A stretch of 64,000 nt of DNA from Acanthornis magna. Lineage: Eukaryota > Chordata > Aves > Passeriformes > Acanthizidae. Position 1 is the stretch's first letter. Each line of letters begins with the position of its first letter. The translations under genes were made by a program, and so were the position numbers. The DNA is taken from assembly GCA_036785705.1 (NCBI GenBank), contig JAWUZG010000352.1:783968-847967 (forward strand), given 5' to 3'. This document shows positions 49,657-62,325 of the stretch, in pieces. The notes below the pieces were generated by a model, which worked only from the letters and a program-made list of their open reading frames with translations, was not told the DNA's origin and did not search any database.

Positions 49657-51420
49657 CTGGAACGGGAGAGGGGACAGGGTCAGGGGACACAGGGATGGGT
49701 GTTCTGGGTGTCCTGAGAGTGCCGGGAGCTGCGGGTCTGGAACGGGAGAGGGGATGGGTCAGGGAACACAGGGATGAGTGTCCTGAGTCTGGAATGGGAC
49801 AGGGAATGGGACAGGGAACACAGGGATGGGTGTCCTGGGTGTCCTGCGTGTCCTTGGAGTGCCAGAAGTGCCAGAAGCTCTGAGTCTGGAACGGGACAGG
49901 GGACGGGGTCAGGGAACACAGGGATGAGTGTCCTGGATGTCCTTGGGTGTCCTGGGTGTCCTGGGAGTGCCAGGAGCTCTGGGTCCAGAACCGGACAGGG
50001 GATGGGGTCAGGGAACTCTGGGTCTCGAATGGGTCAAGGAACACTGGGATGAGTGTCCTGGGTGTCCTGGGAGTACCGGGAGCTCCGGGTCTGGAACGGG
50101 AGAGGGGACAGGTCAGAGAACACAGGGATGGGTGTCCTGAGTCTGGAATGGGACAGGGGACGGGTCAGGGAATACAGGGATGGGTGTCCTGGGTGTCCTG
50201 GGAGTGCCAGGAGTGTCAGGAGCTCTGGGTCTGGAACAGGAGAGGGGATAGGGTCAGGGGACACAGGAATGAGTGTCCTGGGAGTCCTTGGGTGTCCTGG
50301 GAGTGCCAGAAGCTCGGGATCTGGAACAGGACAGGGAATGGGGTCAGGGAACACAGGGATGGGTGTCCTGAGTCTGGAATGGGACAGGGGACGGGTCAGG
50401 GAATACAGGGATGGGTGTCCTGGGAGCTCTGGGAGCTCTGGGTTTGGAATGGGACAGGGAACACAGGAATAGGTGTCCTGGGTGTCCTGAGAGTGCCAGG
50501 AGCTCCTGGTCCGGAACGGGAGAGGGGAACACAGGGATGGCTGTTCTGGGTGTCCTGGGTGTCCTGGGAGTGCCAGGAGTGCCAGAAGCTCTGAGTCTGG
50601 AACAGGACAGGGGACGGGGTCAGGGAACACAGGGATGAGTGTCCTGGATGTCCTTGGGTGTCCTTGGGTGTCCTGGGAGTGCCAGGAGCTCTGGGTCCAG
50701 AACCGGACAGGGGATGGGGTCAGGGAACTCTGGGTCTCGAATGGGTCAGGGAACACAGGGATGAGTGTCCTGAGTGTCCTGGGTGTCCTGGGAGTGCCAG
50801 GAGCTCCGGGTCCGGAACGGGACAGGGGATGGGTCAGGGGAGGATCGGATGGGTGTCCTGGGTCTCCTGAGAGTACTGGGAGTTCCGGATCTGGAACGGG
50901 ACAGGGAACACAGGAATGGGTGTCCTGGAAGTGCCACAACCTCTGGGTCTGGAATGGGAGAGGGGACGGGGTCAGGGAACACAGGAATGGGTGTCCTGGG
51001 AGCTCTGGGAGCTCCAGGTCTGGAACGGGGCAGGGGATGGGTCAGGGGAGGATCGGATGGGTGTCCTGGGTGTCCTGGGTGTCCTGAGAGTGCCGGGTGC
51101 TCCCGTTCTGGAACGGGACAGGGAACGCAGGAATGGGTGTCCTGGGAGTTCTGGGAGTTCTGGGAGCTCCAGGTCTGGAACAGGAGAGGGGATGGGTCAG
51201 GGAAGGACAGGATGGGTGTCCTTGGTGTCCTGGGAGTGCTGGGAGCTCTGGGTCTGGAACGGGACAGGGGATGGGGTCAGGGAACACAGGGATGGGTGTC
51301 CTGGGTCTGGAACGGGCCAGGGGATAGGTCGGGGGGATGGGATGGGTGTCCTGGGAGCTCTGGGAGCTCCGGGTCTAGAACGGGACAGGAGATGGGTCAG
51401 GGAAGGATGGGATCAGTGTC
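49633..51420. repeat. About 80-bp minisatellite overlapping a SRCIN1 exon and its acceptor
   Basis: The unit holds gggagtgccgggagctgcgg and gtctggaacgggagagggga. The first copy is the real exon end plus acceptor (49633-49670). The second, at about 49713-49750, repeats the 24 exonic bases with one change and the acceptor exactly. More than 20 degenerate copies follow. Confidence 0.93.
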
Positions 51421-51479
51421 CCAGCAGTCCTGGATTGGTCACTCCCAGTTTTCCTACGGAGCACAGAGCGGGGATGGAG

Positions 51480-51605
51480 AGGATTGTGTGGGTTGTGGGA
51501 TCATGGAATAGATCATGGATTGGGAGGGACCAACAGATCAGTGAGGCCAAGCCCTGGCCTGGCACAGGACACCAAAAAAAATCCCACCCTGTGCCTGAGG
51601 ATGGG
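51480..51605 (-). mobile_element. CR1 LINE 3'-end fragment
   Basis: In antisense it shows atcatggattgggagggacc, agccctggcctggcacagga and aatcccaccctgtgcctgag, the usual bird CR1 tail blocks. 5'-truncated and non-coding. Confidence 0.78.
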
Positions 51606-52600
51606 GCTGAGCCTCATCCAGGGGAGCTCCATCCTCATCCAGGGATGCTCCATCCTACATTCCCAGGCTGAGCCTCATCCAGGATGCTCCATCCTCATCC
51701 CGGAATGCTCCATCCCATATCCAGAATTGCTCCATCCTCATCCGGAAAAACTCCATCCACATCCTGGGATTCTCCATCCTCATCCAGAGGAGCTCCATCC
51801 TCATCCTGGGATGCTCCATCCACATCCAGGGATCTTCTGTCCTCATCCAGACGAGCTCCATGCACATCCAGGGATGCTCCATCCCATATCCAGAATTGCT
51901 CCATCCTCATCCAGAGGAGCTCCACCCACATCCAGGGATGCTCGGTCCTCATCCAGGGATGCTCCATCCTCATCCAGGGACCCTCCATCCTCATCCAGGG
52001 GTGCTTCATCCTCATCCAGGGGTGCTCCATCCTCATCCAGGGGTGCTTCATCCTCATCCCAGGATGCTCCATCCTCATCCTGGGATCCTCTGTCTCACAT
52101 CCTGGGCTGAGCCTCATCCTGGATGTTCCATCCTCATCCAGAGATCCTCCATCCTCCTCCAGGATGCTCCATGACACATTCCCAGGCTGAGCCTCATCCA
52201 GGGATCCTCCATCCTCATCCTGGGATTCTCCATCCACATCCTGAGCTGAACCTCCTCCAGGATGCTCCATCCCCGTCCCGGGATTCTCCATCTTCATCCC
52301 AGGATTCTCCATCCTCATCCCGGGATGCTCTATCCTCATCCCGGGATCCTCCATCCACCTCCAAGGATGCTCCATCCCATATCCAGAATTGCTCCGTTCA
52401 CATCCAGGGATCCTCCATCCATATCCTGGGATTCTCCATCCTCATCCCGGGATGCTCTATCCTCATCCCGGGATGCTCTATCCTCATCCTGGGATCCTCC
52501 ATCCTCATCATGGGATGCTCCATCCTCATCCAGGGATCCTCCATCCTCATCCTGGGATTCTCCATCCTCATGCCGGGATCCTCCATCCCACATCCCCGAT
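51606..52600. repeat. 28-35 bp minisatellite
   Basis: Copies of gctccatcctcatccaggga with variable spacers, starting right after the CR1 piece. Confidence 0.92.
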
Positions 52601-53810
52601 ACACTGCCGTGTTTCCCCCCCGCTGCCAGCCCCAATCCTCCTCCCCGCCCTGCTCCCAGCACAGACCCCGTTCCCAATCCCATCCCTCTCTTGCCCTTCT
52701 GGCTCCAGGATAAACCTTCCCAGTGCCATTCCCGGTGCCTCCGAGCTCCCACACCTTCAAACCCTGGGAATGAACCCGGCAGGAGCCGGAGCCGGAGCCG
52801 CGCTCGCGTGCCGAGCGCCGGGATAACCTTGGCAATTCCCGGAGGTTGCACATCCATTACTCTGCCAGAGCAGCTCCCGGGAATCATAAAAGCAGCAGGA
52901 AGGTTTATGGCTCTGGGAGCCAGGAGAGAGTGATGGCTTCGGGTTGGGAGAGGGGAAAATTTAATTTTCTGGGAGCCCAATTTCATGGGAGCGTGCGCTC
53001 GCTGCCGGAAAGTTCACACCGCGAACACAAAAATGTGGATTTTCAGCACAAATATCCCCAAATTCGTGGCTGTCCCCAGCACTGCTGCCTGTCAGTAACC
53101 CCAAAATCCCAAGCCTGGATTTTCCAGACACTTGTTGAAGGCTGGCAAATCCAACCGAGAGAATAAACGGCTCCCGAGTTGTGGGAAAGACAGCGCTGGA
53201 AGGGACAACAGCTCTATTTTAAGGCGGAAAAAAAGGGAAAAAATAAAGAAAGGAATCAATATGAAATGATAACAGCCATCATTGCCGTTTAAATGAGACA
53301 TTAATTGGAAGATTTAATTAATCCTGCGAGGCGGGGTTTGGGAGGACTTGAAATGTTCTCGCCGTAGTTAATTGCTGGAAAATTGACTGCTGGGTTTGGT
53401 TGTTGTTGTTGGAGCACAAAGAGCTCTGGCAGCGCCTCAGATCCTGAAGGGATGCAGGGACGAACCAAAACATTCCCTGCTCCCATCCCTGGGGCCGTGG
53501 GACGCAGCTCTGAGCCCTCACAGGGGAATTTTGGGGTGCAGCAGGGGGATTTTGGGGGTCCCCAGCCTTGCACGGCCTCGAGGTTTTGGGGTGGTCCTTC
53601 TCTGGGGGTTTGGGGTGGTGCTGGCCCAGATCCTGGCCTGGGATGGATCCTTAGGGGAGCACAGGGATGGGGCTGGCAGTTCTGGGTCTGGATGGGACCC
53701 AGGGCTGTGCCTCAGCCTGGCTTTGCCCTCCTGGATCTTTCCTCTGCTCCGTGCCCTGTTCCTTTTCTCTGGGATCTCAGCCTGCCCTGTTTCCATCTTT
53801 CCATCCCTGC
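52601..53810. other. Unique segment of upstream SRCIN1 intron, with a candidate regulatory island
   Basis: Mostly unique sequence without coding potential. At 53255-53400 there is an AT-richer island with gacattaattggaagattta, tttaattaatcc and gtagttaattgctgg. This is homeodomain-type motif density, but conservation is not testable here. Confidence 0.45.
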
Positions 53811-54460
53811 ATCATCCGTCCGTCCATCCATCCCTCCATCCATCCATCCATCCATCCATCCATCCATCCATCCATCCACCAATCCATCCATCCATCCATC
53901 CCTCCACCCACCTGTCTGTCCATCCATGGATTCCATCTATCCATCTATCCATCCATGGATTTCATCCATCCATCCATCCATCCATGGATCCGTCCATCCA
54001 TCCATCCATCCATCCATCCATCCATCCATCCATGGATCCATCCATCCATCCATCCATCCATCCATCCATCCATCCATCATTCCATGGATTCCATCGATCC
54101 ATCCATCCACCCATCCCTCCATCCATCCATCCATCCATCCATCCATCCATCCATCCATCCATCTGTCCATCCATCCGTCCATCCATGGATTCCATCCATC
54201 CCTGAGTCCATCCCTCCATCCATCCATCCCTGGATCCATCCATCCATCCATCCATCTGTCCATGGATTCCATCCATCCATCCATCCATCCATCCATCCAT
54301 CCATCCATCCATCATCCATCCGTCCATCCGTCTGTCCATCCGTCTGTCCATTCATCCATCCCTCCATGGATTCCATCCATCCACCCATGGATCCGTCCAT
54401 TCTTCCATCCCTCCATCCATCCATCCATCCATCCATCCATCCATGGATTCCATCCCTCCC
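53811..54460. repeat. (CCAT)n tetranucleotide array with ccatggatt interruptions
   Basis: Long runs of catccatccatccatccat interrupted by ccatggattccatcc about every 50-100 bases. Confidence 0.97.
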
Positions 54461-54934
54461 TCCATCCCTTCCCCTCCCCACCCCCAAATCCCCCCCATCC
54501 CAACACCCTGGGGTCCCCACCTGCCCTGTCCCAGGTGAGCCCCCCCTGCCCCTGCCCTGCAGCTGCCCTGGGGCGATGAAGCTCATCCGCCGTGGATAAT
54601 TCACGGAATCAGTCAAACCACAAAAAAAACAAGAGAATAAACCAGCAAGATGGAAGTTAATGGGTTTTTCGCCCGGGAGGGACTGTTCTGCCCTGATGCT
54701 CTGCACGATGTTCTGTCCCCAACCCCCAAAAGTGTCACTGGAACAGGGGCAGAGCCACCCCCCACCCCTTCCCTAAGCTCAGGGCACCCCTGTGGGCATG
54801 GGGCTGTCCCCAGATGGGCATGGGGCTGTCCCTAGGTGGGCACGGGAACCCCACAGATGGGCACGGGACCCCCACAGATGGGCACGGGACCCCCACATAT
54901 CCTGGGGGGATATGGAAAGGACAGACTCTGCAGT

Positions 54935-55545
54935 GGGGGGGGACACAATTCCAAATTCTATGGGGGACAGACCCTGCAGTGTGGGGGGGACAAAATCCCA
55001 AATTCTATGGGGCACAAACCCTGCAGTGTGGGGACAAAATCCCAAATCTTATGGGGGACAGATGCTGCAGTGGGGGGACAAAATCCCAAATCCTATGGGG
55101 GAGAGGCCCTGCACTGGGGGGGACACAATCCCAAATTCTATGGGGGGACAGACCCTGCAGTGTGGAGACAAAATCCCAAATCCTATGGGGCACAGACCCT
55201 GCAGTATGGGGACAAAATCCCAAATCTTATAGGGGACAGGCCCTGCAGTGTGGCGGGGACAAAATCCTAAATTCTATGGGGGACAGACCTTACAGCATGG
55301 GGACAAAATTCCAAATCCTATGGGGCACAGACGCTGCAGTGGGGGGGGGACAAAATCTGAAATGCTATGGGGGACAGATGCTGCAGTTTGGGGGGACACA
55401 ATCCCAAATCCTATGGGGCACAAACCCTGCGGTGTGGGGACAAAATCCCAAATCATATAGGGGGACAGACCCTGCAGTGGGGGGGGACAAAATCCCAAAT
55501 CCTCTAGGGGGACAGGCCCTGCAGTGTGGGGACACAATTCCCAGT
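54935..55545. repeat. About 47-bp minisatellite, about 13 copies
   Basis: Units with gacagaccctgcagtgtggg and gacaaaatcccaaatcctat. Confidence 0.93.
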
Positions 55546-56865
55546 GTTTGGGGGGGTCTCTGCCAGTTCCATGAGCATTCCAGGGATGGCCATGGAATGG
55601 GAATTGAGATGCCCAGAGAGGGGACAACGACTGCTCTGAGAGGGGACAAAACCTGCTCTGGGAGGGGACAAAACCTGTTCCGAGAGGGGACAATGACCGC
55701 TCCAACCTCGGCCGCCAGCAGCCCATTAATTCCTGAGAAATTGGGTTTTATGGCTCTGCTTCTTCCTGCTCTCAGATGGACATCAAAGGACACCTCGGCC
55801 CCCCCAAATCCTGCCCCTGCCACCCCCGGGGTGGCCCCGCTGTCCCCCAGCCCCTCTGGCAGCGCCCCCAGCCCGTCCTGAGCGGGGGGACCTGGCCATG
55901 GTCACCCCCACGGTGTCACCTTGGCCCATCCCTGTGGAATTCCAGATTCCTGTGGGGATGGGGGGTCCTGATCCTGCCCGGCGGGTGTGAGGATGGATGT
56001 CCCCCGCTGTCACCCCTGTCGCTGCTGTCACCCCAGCGAGTGTTTCCCCACCAGGAGAGGGGGCCAGGCACTCCTGTCCCCACCCAGAGCAGGCAGGGGA
56101 CATCTTCCAACTGGAAAAGGCTCTGTGGATTCGGGATGAGTCCCCAAAACCCACCCTGGACACCCAGCCTGGCCACAAATTGTCATTGTCCCCTCAATTT
56201 CTCAGTTCTGTCCCCTAAGGGACCCTTTTACACCACCCCAGGGGCTTCTGCCCAAATTTGGAAGAACCCGAATTTTGAAAGGCACCGAATTTTGGAAGAG
56301 CCCGAATTTTGGATGACCCCAAAAATCCCCATGGGCTCCGAGATCATTCCCTGCGGGATCTGAGCCCACCCTGGTGGCACTGAGGGGGTGGAGGGAGGGG
56401 ACACAGCCCCCCCCCGCTCGCTGTCCCCGCCGCTCCAGCTGGGAAATGACCCATTTCCCGCAGAGCCAGCCCCAACACGGCCTCAATTCCAGCGGCGCCC
56501 CCGAACCGGGAATCCTGGAGCTGGATCCCGGAATTCCCGGCCGGATCCCGGAATTCCCGGCCGGCCAGCGTGGGAATTCCAGTCGGAATGCTCGGAAAGA
56601 AATCTGAGGGAGTGGCAGCTTCCGGAGCGCAACAAAGCCGCCCAAGGCCACGGGGAAGCTGCGCCAGGAAAAGCTGTGGAATTTCGGGTGGGAGGAGAGG
56701 TGGGCGACCTCGGGGGTGCCCACGGAGCCCCCGGGATTAAATCTGATCGGATAAAACCCTCCCGGGAGCCTCCCGAGGGGAGGGAATCCCGCTGGAGCAA
56801 AGCTCCGATCGCTGGGAGTGCCCTCGGGGTGAATGTCCCCGGGAAAAGCCAATCCCAAAGGATCC
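55546..56865. other. Unique GC-rich intronic segment
   Basis: No exon could be supported on either strand. A short tandem gaattttggaagagcccg occurs near 56270-56320 and a tandem duplication of ggccggatcccggaattccc near 56515-56560. Confidence 0.5.
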
Positions 56866-56869
56866 ATGG

Positions 56870-57950
56870 CCCTTCCAGCGCCTCTGGAGAGGGCAGTGAG
56901 AAGAATCCCAGACTCCAGTGGGGACAGGGGTGTCCCCAGCCCCTCTGGAAGAGACAGTGGGAAGAATTCCCCACTCCAACCAGATCAGGAACATCCACAG
57001 CCCCTCTGGAGGGAGCGGTGGGAAGAATCCCAGGCTCCAGTGGGGACAGGAGTGTCCCCAGCCCCTCTGGAGGGGGCGGTGGGAAGAATCCCCGACTCAG
57101 GTGGGGATAGGAGCATCCCCAGCCCCTCTGGAGAAGGCAGTGAGAAGAATCCCAGGCTCCAGCGGGGACAGGAGCATCCCCAGCCCCTCTGGAGGAGGCA
57201 GCAGAGCCAAGAACGGGAAGAATTCTGCACTCTGACAGGATCAGGAGCATCCCCAGCCCCTCTGGAGGAGGCAGAGAGAAGAATCCCAGACTCCAGTGGG
57301 GACAGGAGTGTCCCCAGCCCCTCTGGAGGGGGCAGCAGAGACAAGAATGGGAAGAATGCCCCATTCCAACAGGGTCAGGAGCATCCCCATCTCCTTTGGA
57401 GAAGACAGTGGGAAGAACCCCGCACTCCAATAGGGTCAGGAGCATCCCCAGCCCCTCTGGAGGGAGCGGTGGGAAGAATCCCCGACTCAGGGGGGGACAG
57501 GAACATCCCCAGCTTCTCTGGAGGTGGCGGCAGAGCCAGGAATGAGAAGAATCCCGCACTCCAATAGGGTCAGGAGCAAACCCAGCCCCTCTGGAGAAGG
57601 CAGTGGGAAAAAATCTCCCATTCCAATAGGGTCAGGAGCATCTCCATCTCCTCTGGAGAAGGCAGTGGGAAGAATTTCCCATTCCAGCAGGATCAGGAGC
57701 ACCCCCAGCCCCTCTGGAGGATGCGGTAAGAAGAATCCCTGACTCAGGTGGGGACAGGAGTGTCCCCAGCTTCTCTGGAGGAGGCGGTGGGAAGAATCCC
57801 AGATTCCGGTGGGGACAGGCGTGTCCCCAGCCCCTCTGGAGGGGGCAGTGGGAAGAATTTCCCATTCCAACCGAATCAGGAGCACCCCCAGCCCCTCTGG
57901 AGGAGGCGGCAGAGCCAGGAATGGGAAGAATCCCCCAATCTAGGCAGGAC
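56870..57950. repeat. About 57-60 bp minisatellite, about 18 copies
   Basis: Units with cccagcccctctggagaagg, cagtgggaagaatccc and a variable 15-20 base part. Confidence 0.93.
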
Positions 57951-58615
57951 AAGAGCATCCCTATCCCCTCCCCCACTCCCCGGGAGCTTTATATAAAAGC
58001 GGTGGGATGGGGAATGGAGGGAGACTCGAGGTTTTGTTTTCTTTTTTTTTTTTTCCTTTTTTTTTTTTTGTCTTTTGTCTCCCCAGAGCTAAAAAAAGCC
58101 ACAATCAAGTGATTCTTTCAGCTCCTAAAAAGCCCCGACGGTCCCTCCGAGAAGCTGCTCCATTATCTCCGCCTGGCTAGATAAGGATGTTCCTCATTCC
58201 TGCCTCTCCCTCGTCCTCATCCTCCACATCCTTCTCGCATATTTCCCTCCCCGGGGAGCTGGAGAGGAGCAGGGGAGGATCCAAGGTCCCGGAGGATTTT
58301 TGGGAAGTCGGGCAAGGAGTGGGGATCGGGAAAAGCGATCCCCCCCAGTGTTGGGGGGGATGGAGAGGGGTCAGGAGAGGGGCAGAGGGACCAGGGGTGA
58401 CAGGAGGGACACAGGAGCAGCTCTGGACCTCCCCGAGGTCACTTCAAAGCAGATAAAAGGGAAAAAAAAACCTGGGAAAAAATGTGTGGGGAAGGAATCC
58501 CGCCCCGGTATGGAGCAGCTGTTCCCACACAACACCGAGAGCCAGCGCAGCTCGTCGGGAATTCTGCTCCCTGACCCTGCCGGGGACCCTCGGGAGGGGA
58601 CAGGGGTTTGTGCCA
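57951..58615. other. Unique intronic segment with T-runs
   Basis: Starts with ggagctttatataaaagcgg (TATA-like, no downstream gene seen) and two T-runs near 58045-58070. The moderately AT-rich stretch 58085-58200 contains gctagataagg. No exon found. Confidence 0.45.
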
Positions 58616-58619
58616 GCCC

Positions 58620-59320
58620 CACAGGGTTCGAGGGTTGTGCTGGACCCATCCCGAGGGGAAAACGGGATTCGGGCCTGGCCCCTCCCGAGGGGAAAATGGG
58701 ATTCGTGCCGGACCTTCCTCGAGAGGAAATCGGGATTTGTGCCGGGCCGATCCCGAGGGGAAAAAGGGATTCGGGGCCTGGCCCCTCCCGAGGGGAAAAT
58801 GGGATTCGTGCCGGACCTATCCCGAGGGGAAATCGGGATTTGTGCCGGGCCGATCCCGAGGGGAAATTGGGATTTGTGCTGGACCTACCCCGAGGGGGAA
58901 AATGGGATTCGTCCCGGACCCACTCCGAGGGGAAATGGGATTTAAGCCTGACCCATCCCGAGGGGAAATCGGGATTTGTGCCGGACCTACCCCTGAGAGG
59001 AAAAAGGGATTCGGGCCGGACCTTCCTCGAAAGGAAACGGGGATTTGTGCCGGACCCCTCCCGAGGGTAAAATGGGATTCAGGCCTGACCCATCCCGAGG
59101 GGGAAATCGGGATTTGTGCCGGACCATCCCGAGGGTAAATGGGATTGGGGCCTGACCCCCCCAGGGGAAAACGGGATTCTTGCCTGACCCCTCCCGAGGG
59201 GAAAATGGGATTCGGGCCCGGACCTATCCCGAGGGGAAATTGGATTCGTGCCGGGCCCATCCCGAGGGGAAAATGGAATTTCGTGCCGGGCCCATCCCGA
59301 GGGGAATATGGGATTCCAGA
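58620..59320. repeat. About 34-bp minisatellite
   Basis: About 20 copies of cccgaggggaaaatgggatt followed by cgtgccggacccat. Confidence 0.94.
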
Positions 59321-60044
59321 CCCCTCTGTCCATCCCATTCCAGAATATTACCGGTGACAAGGACAGCAGCAGGAGAAGCGGCTCCTTCCCGTTCTGGGGA
59401 CCCCTCTGGGACATTCCCTGCTCACAGAGCTCCCCTTCCCACCCCACCCCGAGCTCCGCACCCCCTCGGACTCCAAATTCCCCCAGCCCAGCCCCGAGAC
59501 AGACCTGGGACGGACCAAGCCTCGCTGTCCTGACGCCACCAGCGGCGCCTGTCCCCGAGCTCAGCCTCCCTCCCGTCACCGGGAGGAGCCTCCCGGGCCG
59601 GGCTGGGCAGCTCTGGGGGGGCTTCATCCAGCAGGAGCCCCCAGACCCCCCCAAATCCCGCCCCATGGGTGCTCCGGAGCGCGGCCGGGCATGGGCCGTC
59701 CTGGCAGGTCCTGGCAGCTGCGTGCGGCTCTTTCCCTGCTCCTGCCCGTCTGAAACTCCTCCGCATGATGGGGATAAGGCGAGGGAGCCCTGAAATCCTT
59801 GGAAAACAGCTGGCGCGGCTGGCGGGGCGCGGTTATTTACCGAGGCACAAAGCCCCTGGTTGGACACGGATGGCGATTAATTCCCCCAAATCCTCCTCTC
59901 ATCGCTTAATCCCAACCTCCCGCGGCGGATCCCATCTGCTGCCGGGCCCTCGGGGTGGGAATATGGGGTGGGAGGTTTGGGAATGGCTGCTGGGAATCCC
60001 TGGGCACAGAATTCCTTGGAGGGGTGTTGGGAAGAGCCGTGGGA
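59321..60044. other. Unique GC-rich intronic segment
   Basis: Sequence without repeats or supported exons on either strand. Confidence 0.5.
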
Positions 60045-60205
60045 TCGCGGGATAATGGGATTCCAGAAAAATGGGATCCCAGAAAATGGGATCCCAGAAT
60101 AATGGGATCCCAGAATAATGGGATCCCAGGAAAATGGAATCCCAGAATAATGGGATCCCAGGAAAATGGGATCCCAGAAAAATGGATCCCAGGAAAATGG
60201 GATCC
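60045..60205. repeat. 16-17 bp minisatellite
   Basis: About ten copies of gggatcccagaataat. Confidence 0.93.
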
Positions 60206-60257
60206 CTCACTTCACAATCCCTCCCTCTCCAACCCTCTTCTCCATCCCTGTCTCCCA

Positions 60258-60260
<3 letters not shown>

Positions 60261-60297
<37 letters not shown>
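60261..60297. repeat. Poly(A) tract
   Basis: About 36 A, followed by AT-rich sequence with aaaaat subrepeats to about 60500. Possibly the remains of a retroposed tail, but no body was recognised. Confidence 0.8.
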
Positions 60298-60298
<1 letters not shown>

Positions 60299-60509
60299 AC
60301 CCTAAAAATAAAAATATGGATTAAAACCACTAAAAAAATTCGATTATTTTAGTAAAAATACCTTAAATAAAACCTAAAAAATCCAACTGTCCTATTATTT
60401 TATAGTTAAAAATATTAATTAAAAAAATTTAAAAATTCAATTGTTTTAGTAAAAATGCTTAGAAAAAATTTTAATCCAATTATCCAATCTTTATATAGTT
60501 AAAGATTAA

Positions 60510-60862
60510 AGGGAAGGAGAAGTGAAGGAAGGGAAGGGAAGGGGAAGGGAAGGGAAGGGAAGGGAAGGGAAGGGTAAGGGAAGGGAAGGGAAGGGAAGGG
60601 AAGGGAAGGGAAGGAAAGGAAAGGAAAGGAAAGGAAAGGAAAGGAAAGGAAGGAAAGGAAAGGAAAGGAAAGGAAAGGAAGAAAGGAAAGGAAAGAAAGG
60701 AAAAGGAAAGAAAGGAAAGGAAAGAAAGGAAAGGAAAGGAAAAGGAAAGGAAAGGAAAGGAAAGGAAAGGAAAGGAAAGGAAAGAAAGGAAAGGAAAGGA
60801 AAGGAAAGGAAAGGAAAGGAAAGAAAGGAAAGGAAAGGAAAGGAAAGGAAAGGGAGGGGGAA
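60510..60862. repeat. (GGGAA)n / (GGAAA)n pentanucleotide array
   Basis: About 350 bp of pure purine on +, shifting from gggaa to ggaaa units. Able to form triplex DNA in principle. Confidence 0.97.
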
Positions 60863-61379
60863 GGGTTTCCAGACATCTGCAACACACCCCCAATAATTTT
60901 TTTGCCTTCCTGACCCTTCCCAACATTCCTGGGGGAATCAACCAGTCCAACCAGTCCAACCAGTTCGTTTTGGGGGTCCCTGACCCCATGGCTCACCCAG
61001 GTGGTCCCTGCCCTTCCCCTCCCTCCCAAATGCTGGGATGAATCCCCCCACCCCCTTGGCCCTATCCTGGACCCTGGAATGGCTGGGGGAGCTCCTGGGG
61101 GGAGGGGGTGTGTGACGGTGGAGCTTTGCCAACTGGATCCCAGTCTGACCAGTCTGACCTGCCCAGTCTGCCCGTGCCACCAACGCGGTGCCAGCGCAGC
61201 TCTGTTCATCCCTCCCTCCCTTCCCTCATTCATTAACTCCAGCTCGGCTCTTCCTGAATTATTGATGCTCGCGGGCAGGGCGCAGGTAAGGGGACACTTC
61301 CGACACCTCCTGCTCCCCGCGGGATGAGATTCCTCCCGGGAAAGGATCCCGGAGCGGAACGCGGCGTCCTCAGCCAGAA
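60863..61379. other. Unique intronic segment
   Basis: Contains small tandem ccagtccaaccagtccaacc (60950-60972) and cagtctgacc repeats (61141-61170). No gene seen. Confidence 0.5.
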
Positions 61380-62325
61380 ACTAACATCCCTGAGCGGGAA
61401 CCAACATTCCTGAGCGGGAACCAGCATTCCCAATTGGAATGCAGCATTCCTGAGTGGGAACCAGCATTCTCAACTGGAATACAGCATTCCCAGCAGGAAT
61501 ACAGCATCCCTGAGCGGGAACCGGCATCCCTGAGCAAGAATCAGCTTTCCCAACTGGAATACAGCATTCCTGACCAGTAATCAGCATTCCTGACTCGAAA
61601 CCAGCATCCCTGAGTGGGAACCAGCATTCCCAACTGGAATACAGCATCCCTGACCAGCATTCCTGAGTGGAGCCAGTATTTCCAACTGGAATAAAGCATC
61701 TCTGAGTGGCAACCAAGCATTCCTGACCAGGATCCAGCATTCCAATTGGAATACAGCATCCTGACCAGTAACCAGCGTTCCTGACCAGTAACCAGCATTG
61801 CCAACCAGAACCAGCATTCCCAATGGGAATTCACCATCCCTGAGCAGAACCCAGCATTCCCAACTGGGATTCAGTATCCTCAACCATTAACCAGCATTCC
61901 CAACTGGGATTCACCATCTCTGAGCAGAAACCAGCATTCCCAACAGAATTCACCATCTCTGACCAGAATCCAACATTCCCACCGGAATTCACCATCCCTG
62001 ACCCAGACCCAACATTCCCAGCTGGGATTCACCATCCCTGAGCAGAAACCAGCATTCCCAACCAGAATTCACCATCTCTGACCAGAATCCAACATTCCCA
62101 ACCGGAATTCACCATCCCTGACCAGAACCCAACATTCCCAACTGGAATTCACCATCTCTGAGCAGAACCCAGCATTCCCAACTGGGATTCAGTATCCTCA
62201 ACCATTAACCAGCATTCCCAACTGGGATTGACCATCTCTGACCAAAACCCAGCATTCCCAACCGGAATTCACCATCCCTGAGCAGAACTCAGCATTCCCA
62301 ATCCGAATTCACCATCCCTGGTACC
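61380..62325. repeat. About 38-bp minisatellite
   Basis: About 25 copies mixing accagcattcccaactggaa with ttcaccatccctgagcag. Confidence 0.93.

Noticed and set aside
51606..52600. CRISPR-like regular repeats
   Set aside because: Units are contiguous and degenerate without unique spacers, and the context is a vertebrate intron.
54077..54706. Open frames rich in WMDGWMDG or HPSIHPSI
   Set aside because: Tetranucleotide array read in different frames.
57985..58010. TATA box ctttatataaaagcgg as a promoter
   Set aside because: No exon, CpG-rich first exon or open frame follows on either strand.
60261..60510. Processed pseudogene or retroposon ending in the poly(A) tract
   Set aside because: No gene-like body or target duplication could be recognised next to the A-run.
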